From contig CANQLS010000036.1 in the NCBI GenBank assembly GCA_947624765.1, forward strand, positions 1 to 10,851: a stretch of DNA of 10,851 nt, in the 5' to 3' direction. Below are positions 6,688 through 10,851 of the stretch, piece by piece. Made by a program: the position numbers and the translations under genes. Every line of letters starts with the position of its first letter. The first letter of the stretch is position 1. Source of the DNA: an uncultured Clostridia bacterium. GTDB lineage: Bacteria > Bacillota > Clostridia > TANB77 > UBA1234. The notes under the pieces were generated by a model. That model was not told the origin of the DNA. It saw only the letters and a program-made list of their open reading frames with translations, and ran no database searches.

Positions 6688-7368
6688 TTATTTTCCTACT
6701 ACAACAAAATCTTTTGGTGATTTAGATAATGTTTCTACCTTATCGTTTTGTAAAACAACCGTATCTTCAATACGCACACCAAATTGATTTTCTAAATAAA
6801 TTCCTGGTTCAATTGAAAATACCATACCATTTTCCAAAATATCTTCATGCTTTGGTGATATTATAGGATTCTCATGAACTTCTCTTCCAACACCATGTCC
6901 TAAAGCATGATTAAAATCATACCCTTTTTCTTTTATATAATCTCTTGCAGTTGCATCTGCCATTTTACAAGTCATTCCAGATGTAATTTCACGAATTGCT
7001 TTCTCTTGTGCTTGCAAAACAATTTCATATATTTTTTTATATTTGTCATTAACTTCTCCAACAAAAATTGTTCTAGAAGTATCAGAACAATAACCATCTA
7101 AAACAAGTCCAAAATCTAGCAAAATAATATCACCAAATTCAATTTCACGGCTTGTAGGCGTGGAATGTATTTGTGCAGAATTTACTCCAGATCCAACAAT
7201 TGTATCAAACGACAAACCACTAGCACCATGTCCAAGCATAAATTTATTCATTTTTTCTGCAATCTCGATTTCTGTCATTCCAACTTTAATTTCCGTACAA
7301 ATATAAGAAAAACATTCATCACCTAATTCAGCCGCTTTTCTTAATTTTTCAATTTCTTCTTTTGTCAT
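6688..7368 (-). CDS. M24-family aminopeptidase, Xaa-Pro type, catalytic domain only
   Basis: A pita-bread metallopeptidase that should remove N-terminal residues, probably before proline. All five metal ligands are present: Asp85 (LLDFG), Asp96 (YCSDTSRT), His158 (LGHGVG), Glu187 (SIEPGIY) and Glu201 (VRIEDTV). His68 (QIHSTPT) and His165 (REVHENP) complete the active site. The STPTSREIEFGD and GYCSDTSRTIFVG wording is that of aminopeptidase P/prolidase rather than methionine aminopeptidase. Only 226 residues are present: the roughly 120-residue N-terminal creatinase-like domain of PepP/YqhT enzymes is absent. There is no space for it, because the prepilin peptidase gene ends 14 bases upstream and AAGGA lies 7 bases before this ATG. 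It therefore seems to be a native short form and not a frameshift. It is the third gene of the operon. Confidence 0.87.
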   Translation of the reverse strand: MTKEEIEKLRKAAELGDECFSYICTEIKVGMTEIEIAEKMNKFMLGHGASGLSFDTIVGSGVNSAQIHSTPTSREIEFGDIILLDFGLVLDGYCSDTSRTIFVGEVNDKYKKIYEIVLQAQEKAIREITSGMTCKMADATARDYIKEKGYDFNHALGHGVGREVHENPIISPKHEDILENGMVFSIEPGIYLENQFGVRIEDTVVLQNDKVETLSKSPKDFVVVGK

Positions 7369-7382
7369 TTCGTAATCCTTTC

Positions 7383-8081
7383 TTATTTTTGAAGCAAATT
7401 TATTACATACGACATACTAACTGAAGCTGGGAAAAACATAGTAAATGCCGTAGCTATCACTATAAATGGTCCAAACGCAATATAATCAGTTGTCTTTTTA
7501 ATTTTCGTAATTAACAAAATAATACTAACAATTGCTGCTACTAAAAATGAAAGAATAAAGATTTGAATGGTGTTCATAAAACCAAAAAACAATCCAATTA
7601 CACCCATTAACTTCACATCTCCAAGTCCCATTCCTTCTCGGCGATAAACAATTAACGCAAAACCAGCAATAAGTAAGAAAATGCCAGCACCCGTAAACAT
7701 ACCTAAAAGCAAATTCATACCTGTTGCAATGTCTCTAACTGATACAATATAAGCATACGAAATACCAACTAAAAAGCCAATAAAATTTAAGGAGTTTGGC
7801 AATATTTGTGCTCTTATATCTACAAATGCTTCCATAACTAAAATAACTGCTAAAATACTATAAATAAAAAATGTTTCACTAATACCAAAAGCATAAAACA
7901 AAGCAATTACCCATAAAGAAGTAATTAGTGCAACTTTCCAATCAAATCGCACATCTTTAAAGAAACCTTTTGAAAAGATTTTTTCTTCATTGCTATACCT
8001 TTTAATTAAAGCTACCATAAAAGGTGATATTGCTAATGCGGTTATACCAAATAAAATATTATAAAAAATAATACTACCCAT
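7383..8081 (-). CDS. A24-family prepilin peptidase (leader peptidase)
   Basis: Membrane aspartyl protease that cleaves the leader of type IV prepilin-like proteins on the cytosolic face. The 232-residue protein is largely hydrophobic with about six to seven helices. The two catalytic aspartates are Asp88 in FVDIRAQILPN and Asp155 in the GxGD motif of GMGLGDVKLMG; IAFGPFIV near residue 201 is the usual C-terminal FGP motif. The N-terminal region contains no cysteine, so the CxxC zinc site of bifunctional PilD peptidase-methyltransferases is missing. Proteolysis only, or methylation by another route, is my inference. No pilin or secretion gene is in the window, so the substrate must be encoded elsewhere. 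AAGGAG lies 9 bases before the ATG. It is the second gene of the operon, 15 bases after yqeG. Confidence 0.88.
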   Translation of the reverse strand: MGSIIFYNILFGITALAISPFMVALIKRYSNEEKIFSKGFFKDVRFDWKVALITSLWVIALFYAFGISETFFIYSILAVILVMEAFVDIRAQILPNSLNFIGFLVGISYAYIVSVRDIATGMNLLLGMFTGAGIFLLIAGFALIVYRREGMGLGDVKLMGVIGLFFGFMNTIQIFILSFLVAAIVSIILLITKIKKTTDYIAFGPFIVIATAFTMFFPASVSMSYVINLLQK

Positions 8082-8096
8082 AAAACTTACTCCTTA

Positions 8097-8582
8097 CTAC
8101 CATTTCTTCAAAAAATATGCTTCAATTGGTCTTTTCCAACTGGTATACCAATGCTCTTTCTTTGATATCGGTTCTACATATATTGAAAGCATTCCCATGC
8201 GATTAGCACCAATAACATCAGTAAAAAGTTGGTCGCCAATCATTACAGTCTCTTCGGGAACAACATTAAATTTTTCAATTGCTTGCAAAAAGCCTTTTTT
8301 CATTGGCTTCCTTGCAGAATAAAGATAAGGAATCTGAAGTTTGTCCGCAACCGCACTTACTTTTTCTATCTTATTCGTATTAGATAAAATATATACCTCA
8401 AAGCCTGATTTCTTCGCATTTTCTACCCAATCAATTACTTCAGGTTTTAAATTTCTTTGATAATCTATTAATGTATTATCTAAATCTAACAAAATTGAAT
8501 TTATCTTATGCTTGTGTAGTTCTTCAAACGACACATTTTCAACAGCTGTAAATCGTAAATGTGGTCTTAAGATATTATTCAT
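8097..8582 (-). CDS. yqeG: YqeG-family HAD-IIIA phosphatase
   Basis: A small cytosolic HAD phosphatase related to phosphatidylglycerophosphate phosphatases and to Bacillus YqeG; the physiological substrate is not known to me. The 161 residues carry motif I LLDLDNTL (nucleophile Asp33, Asp35), motif II Ser67 in ILSNTNK, motif III lysine in SARKPMKKG (about 89-97), and motif IV MIGDQLFTDV (Asp117, Asp122). There is no cap domain, as expected for subclass IIIA. The start ATG at 8582 follows the strong site GGAGGAGG with 6 bases of spacing. It is the first gene of the six-gene minus-strand operon, with a near-consensus promoter directly upstream. Confidence 0.92.
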   Translation of the reverse strand: MNNILRPHLRFTAVENVSFEELHKHKINSILLDLDNTLIDYQRNLKPEVIDWVENAKKSGFEVYILSNTNKIEKVSAVADKLQIPYLYSARKPMKKGFLQAIEKFNVVPEETVMIGDQLFTDVIGANRMGMLSIYVEPISKKEHWYTSWKRPIEAYFLKKW

Positions 8583-8611
8583 ATAGTTCCTCCTCCAACT
8601 ATTCTTTTACA

Positions 8612-8640
8612 AATATAACAATTTTTTCGCCAAAAGTCAA
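8612..8640 (-). promoter_or_regulatory. Sigma-A promoter of the yqeG-to-DUF1189 operon
   Basis: On the minus strand TTGACT (8635-8640) and TATATT (8612-8617) are separated by exactly 17 bases. Transcription would start near 8605, giving a leader of only about 22 nt. The next five genes follow with gaps of 1 to 20 bases and no internal promoter or hairpin that I could see, so one transcript to the terminator at 3470-3497 is likely. Confidence 0.8.
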
Positions 8641-8650
8641 GAGCGGTTGC

Positions 8651-8679
8651 AAATAGTTATATTCGCTATAAAACTATTT
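8651..8679. repeat. Inverted repeat between divergent promoters, possible operator
   Basis: AAATAGTT (8651-8658) and AACTATTT (8672-8679) are perfect 8-base arms. The centre continues with ATA/TAT pairing, a 2-base bulge and the loop TTCGC. It lies between the -35 of the yqeG promoter (ending 8640) and that of the zinc-ribbon gene (starting about 8692). There is no T-run directly after it that would suit a terminator. Confidence 0.5.
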
Positions 8680-8691
8680 TAAAAGCTTTGG

Positions 8692-8720
8692 GTTGTTTTT
8701 TTATTTTATTATGGTATAAT
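8692..8720 (+). promoter_or_regulatory. Sigma-A promoter with extended -10, upstream of the zinc-ribbon gene and tyrS
   Basis: A perfect TATAAT (8715-8720) is preceded by TGG (8712-8714), an extended -10. The -35 is weaker: TTGTTT (8693-8698, spacer 16) or GTTGTT (8692-8697, spacer 17). The start near 8727 leaves a leader of about 34 nt, too short for a T-box. Confidence 0.75.
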
Positions 8721-8747
8721 AATGCTATTAAAATACCATTCTATTTT

Positions 8748-8754
8748 AGGGGGT
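8748..8754 (+). promoter_or_regulatory. Ribosome binding site that decides the zinc-ribbon start
   Basis: AGGGGGT lies 7 bases before the ATG at 8761. The longer reading frame would begin at the ATG at 8722, one base after the TATAAT box and therefore upstream of the predicted transcript start. Confidence 0.7.
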
Positions 8755-8760
8755 AATATT

Positions 8761-9012
8761 ATGGAAATTAAAAGATGTTCAAATTGTGGCGCTTTTACAA
8801 CGTCTGAAAGCAATCTTTGTCATACTTGTGAGAATACTCTTACTTATAGCAACACTTTATTAAGAAACTATTTTGAGGAAAATGCAAATTTTGATTCTGT
8901 TGAAACTATAGCTAATGCAATAGGGCTTTCTCCTTCTGTCGTTCAAGAATATATGATTGCAAATCATTATATTGATACAACAACAGAAAGCTACAAAGAT
9001 TTGCCATATTAA
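8761..9012 (+). CDS. Small zinc-ribbon plus HTH protein, YvyF-like
   Basis: An 83-residue protein with two CxxC pairs, Cys6/Cys9 (RCSNCGAF) and Cys20/Cys23 (LCHTCE), that should bind one zinc ion. Residues about 33-70 (LRNYFEENANFDSVETIANA, then IGLSPSVVQEYMIANHYI) read as a short helix-turn-helix. The order zinc ribbon, R-x-Y helix, HTH resembles the flagellar-operon protein YvyF (TIGR03826 type), but no flagellar gene is nearby and the resemblance is a pattern match only. A role in nucleic-acid binding or regulation is inferred. It precedes tyrS by 27 bases with no terminator between them, so the two are probably cotranscribed. The start follows from the AGGGGGT site and the promoter position. 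Confidence 0.8.
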   Translation: MEIKRCSNCGAFTTSESNLCHTCENTLTYSNTLLRNYFEENANFDSVETIANAIGLSPSVVQEYMIANHYIDTTTESYKDLPY

Positions 9013-9039
9013 ATATAAAAAGAAAGGAATATTACAGAT

Positions 9040-10251
9040 ATGAGAAACGTTTACGATATATTAGAAGAAAGAGGTTATATTGAGCAAGTAACCCATGATG
9101 GATTAAGAGAATGGTTTGATAAAGAAAAAGTTACTTTTTACATTGGATTCGATCCGACAGCAGATAGTTTACATATTGGGCATTTTGTTTCTGCAATGGT
9201 TGCTTCTCATATGCAAAAGGCTGGTCATAGGCCAATTATTTTAATTGGTGGTGGAACAGCTATGATTGGAGATCCTTCTGGTAGAACAGATATGCGTTCT
9301 ATGTTGACGAAGGAAACTATAAATCACAATGTAGAATGTTTTAAAAAGCAACTTTCTAAGTTTGTTGATTTTGAAGGAGAAAATGCAGCTATTATTGTAA
9401 ATAATGCTGATTGGTTATTAAATTTAAATTATATTGATTTTATTCGCGATATTGGCGTATACTTCTCAGTTAATAAAATGCTTACGGCAGAATGCTTTAA
9501 GAAAAGATTAGAAAAAGGATTATCATTCTTGGAATTCAACTATATGTTGATGCAAGCTTTTGATTTTTTAACTCTATATCAAAAATATCATTGCAGCCTT
9601 GAAATTGGTGGTAATGACCAATGGTCTAATATTCTTGCTGGTGCAGATTTAATTCGTAGAAAAGAGCAAGATACCGCATTCGGGCTTACATTTAAATTAT
9701 TACTAACTTCTGAGGGAACTAAAATGGGAAAAACTGAAAAAGGTGCTTTATGGCTAGATCCTGAAAAAACTTCTCCATATGAGTTTTATCAGTATTTTAG
9801 AAATATAGCTGACTCAGATGTAAAAAATACAATGTGTTTATTAACTTTCTTACCATTAGAAAAAATAAATGAACTTTGCGATGTTGATGGTGAAAAAATT
9901 AATGAAGCTAAAAAAGTATTGGCATTTGAAATTACCAAAATTGTACATGGCGAAGAAGAAGCAAAAAAAGTCGAATCTGCTGCTGAAGCTTTATTTGGTG
10001 GCGCTGGAAATATAGATAGTATGCCAACTACAGAAATTGATACACTTCCTATTTCTGTTATTGATTTATTAGTTAAAACAAAACTTGCTCCATCAAAAGG
10101 ACAAGCGAGAATTTTAATTGAACAAGGTGGAATTTCAATAGATGATAGAAAAATTACAGACATTAATGAAATGATAACAGAGATAGAGGATTGTTTGGTT
10201 GTTAGGAAGGGTAAGAAGACGTTTCACAAGGTAGTGCTGGTTGAAAAATAA
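9040..10251 (+). CDS. tyrS: Tyrosyl-tRNA synthetase
   Basis: Class Ic synthetase that charges tRNA(Tyr) with tyrosine, acting as a cytosolic dimer. The 403 residues show the HIGH motif exactly (45-48), the IGDPSGRTDMR block (77-86), tyrosine-pocket residues Tyr168, Gln172 and Asp175 in NYMLMQAFD, and GGNDQWSN (190-197). The second signature is KMGKT (228-232), the TyrRS form of KMSKS. A C-terminal S4 RNA-binding domain runs from about 338 (KLAPSKGQARILIEQGGI). AAAGGA lies 11 bases before the ATG, a long spacing. The last three codons and the stop fall inside the left arm of an inverted-repeat element (10239-10361), so the terminal VEK may derive from that element. No T-box leader is present. 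Confidence 0.97.
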   Translation: MRNVYDILEERGYIEQVTHDGLREWFDKEKVTFYIGFDPTADSLHIGHFVSAMVASHMQKAGHRPIILIGGGTAMIGDPSGRTDMRSMLTKETINHNVECFKKQLSKFVDFEGENAAIIVNNADWLLNLNYIDFIRDIGVYFSVNKMLTAECFKKRLEKGLSFLEFNYMLMQAFDFLTLYQKYHCSLEIGGNDQWSNILAGADLIRRKEQDTAFGLTFKLLLTSEGTKMGKTEKGALWLDPEKTSPYEFYQYFRNIADSDVKNTMCLLTFLPLEKINELCDVDGEKINEAKKVLAFEITKIVHGEEEAKKVESAAEALFGGAGNIDSMPTTEIDTLPISVIDLLVKTKLAPSKGQARILIEQGGISIDDRKITDINEMITEIEDCLVVRKGKKTFHKVVLVEK

Positions 10252-10361
10252 TTGGGTAATTTCGTTGTTGGACTTCACATCGGGAATCCTCAACGTACCA
10301 CCTGTACGCCTCCGGTTCCCTCGTTCGTCCGCCTAGAACTTACCTCAATTCTTTTTCAACC
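10239..10361. repeat. Inverted-repeat-bounded, locally GC-rich element at the tyrS 3' end
   Basis: The left arm (10239-10259) and the reverse complement of the right arm (10340-10361) match over about 21 bases with one substitution and one extra base. The arms share GGTTGAAAAA, then AATTG, then GGTAA. Between them is a clearly more GC-rich core containing the nested hairpin CGTAC (10294-10298)/GTACG (10304-10308), flanked by GGGAA (10282-10286)/TTCCC (10316-10320). The arm-to-arm layout and base composition suggest a small non-coding mobile or palindromic repeat (MITE- or REP-like). From memory similar segments recur in Clostridia genomes, which I cannot check here. I see no coding potential in it. 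Confidence 0.65.
10243..10269 (+). repeat. Direct repeat copy A
   Basis: This 27-base stretch, starting in the tyrS C-terminal codons, recurs at 10373-10398 with one deleted base and two substitutions. Both copies end in AATTTCGTTGTT. Confidence 0.7.
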
Positions 10362-10372
10362 ACAAAAATGGT

Positions 10373-10398
10373 GAAAATAATTGGACAATTTCGTTGTT
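10373..10398 (+). repeat. Direct repeat copy B
   Basis: Second copy of the 10243-10269 repeat, about 130 bases downstream. It runs straight into the GC-rich palindrome at 10402-10418, whereas copy A runs into the core of the longer element. Confidence 0.7.
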
Positions 10399-10401
10399 TA
10401 T

Positions 10402-10418
10402 GGCGGCCAATGGCCGCC
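10402..10418. repeat. Perfect GC-rich palindrome between tyrS and the HD gene
   Basis: GGCGGCCA and TGGCCGCC are exact inverted arms around a single central A, giving a stable 7-base stem with a 3-base loop on either strand. No U-run follows on either side, so an intrinsic terminator is not well supported, although it sits between converging genes. Its G+C content stands out sharply from its surroundings. The GCGGCC-ATT-GGCCGC type resembles short palindromic repeats dispersed in Firmicutes, an unverified recollection. Confidence 0.7.
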
Positions 10419-10437
10419 TCTACACTATTCATTAAAT

Positions 10438-10851
10438 TTAAAGAAGCGTTGCACCGTTAATGTTTAATTCAAACCAGACATCTAAATAATGTGCTGCTTT
10501 TTTGCTCATTAACATTCTATCAAGAAAAATTTCAAAATACTTAATAACAGGACAAATATTCGTATCAATTTTTAATTTTAAAATAACTTTTCTATTTTCT
10601 TTATCCACAATCAAATCCGATTCTTCTACCGCATAATTTACACGATCATGAATATCAAATCTAGATTGATTTGCATTTCTCACACGTGAGCGATGCACGT
10701 CTGATTTATCTGCTAAAATTAAAGCTGCTGAAATAGGATTTACTGCTGACCCTGAATTTTCATCATGATTTCCAATTGCCATCATAATTTCTGCGGCTTC
10801 ATGTAAATCCATTCCCCTTGCCTTTAACAATTCGTATGATAAAATAGCCCC
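10438..10851 (-). CDS. HD-type phosphohydrolase, C-terminal part (5' end cut by window edge)
   Basis: The frame is open from the right edge to the stop at 10438, giving 137 residues. It begins GAILSYELLKARGMDLHEAA and contains AIGNHDENSGS and then SAALILADKSDVHRSRVRN. The NHDE His-Asp and the later Asp of ADKSD suit the last metal ligands of an HD phosphohydrolase. FDIHDRVNYAVEES and the ending WFELNINGATLL match a clostridial HD-domain family of about 220 residues that I recognise by pattern. The first HD motifs would lie outside the window. A TTG at 10830 and an internal ATG are not likely starts, because the conserved frame continues past them. The substrate is unknown. The gene converges on tyrS across the repeat-rich gap. 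Confidence 0.72.
   Translation of the reverse strand, partial: GAILSYELLKARGMDLHEAAEIMMAIGNHDENSGSAVNPISAALILADKSDVHRSRVRNANQSRFDIHDRVNYAVEESDLIVDKENRKVILKLKIDTNICPVIKYFEIFLDRMLMSKKAAHYLDVWFELNINGATLL

Noticed and set aside
6907..7101. Plus-strand frame of 64 codons
   Set aside because: It is antisense to the M24 peptidase catalytic region; the composition is that of a shadow frame.
9789..10163. Minus-strand frame of 124 codons
   Set aside because: It is antisense to the tyrS C-terminal region; no motif and no ribosome binding site.
10252..10437. tRNA, riboswitch, att site or CRISPR in the repeat-rich gap
   Set aside because: The repeats are two imperfect direct copies plus inverted arms, with no regular spacer array, no cloverleaf and no recognisable aptamer core. 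No integrase is next to it; xerD is about 9.4 kb away and is of the chromosomal type.

Overview
The window is AT-rich, densely coded DNA that looks like a chromosomal segment of a low-GC, spore-forming Clostridia-type Firmicute. Evidence: a SpoIIM engulfment gene next to a XerD-type recombinase (a neighbourhood also seen around spoIIM/xerD in Bacillus), TmcAL (a Firmicutes tRNA-modification enzyme), YqeG, strong AGGAGG ribosome binding sites and short intergenic gaps. I see no prophage, insertion sequence, CRISPR array, rRNA or tRNA. Almost everything is recognisable housekeeping or envelope function.

Layout. 1-2142 (minus): rnhA (RNase HI), spoIIM, then xerD, which has its own promoter and runs off the left edge. 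2171-3474 (plus): tmcAL, with an extended -10 promoter in the gap it shares with rnhA. It converges on the next operon at a small hairpin (3470-3497) that contains both stop codons. 3493-8640 (minus): six tightly packed genes behind one good sigma-A promoter (8612-8640), in transcription order yqeG, A24 prepilin peptidase, a short M24 aminopeptidase, a FemABX aminoacyltransferase, alanine racemase and a DUF1189-like membrane protein. 8692-10251 (plus): a divergent pair, a zinc-ribbon/HTH small protein and tyrS. 10239-10437: a repeat-rich, locally GC-rich stretch that begins inside the last codons of tyrS. 10438-10851 (minus): the C-terminal part of an HD-type phosphohydrolase, cut by the right edge.

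How the genes fit together. The FemX and Alr genes are 3 bases apart and both act on peptidoglycan precursors: Alr makes D-Ala for the stem peptide, and FemABX enzymes add bridge amino acids from aminoacyl-tRNA to lipid-linked precursors. The rest of that operon is a mixed housekeeping group. RNase HI, SpoIIM and XerD link to genome maintenance and sporulation, and TmcAL and TyrRS to translation.

The signals most worth a second look are the inverted-repeat element fused to the 3' end of tyrS with a second palindromic unit beside it, the domain-minimal M24 peptidase, the changed C-terminal motif of the alanine racemase, and the inverted repeat between the divergent yqeG and zinc-ribbon promoters. 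I did not find a convincing new multi-gene system.
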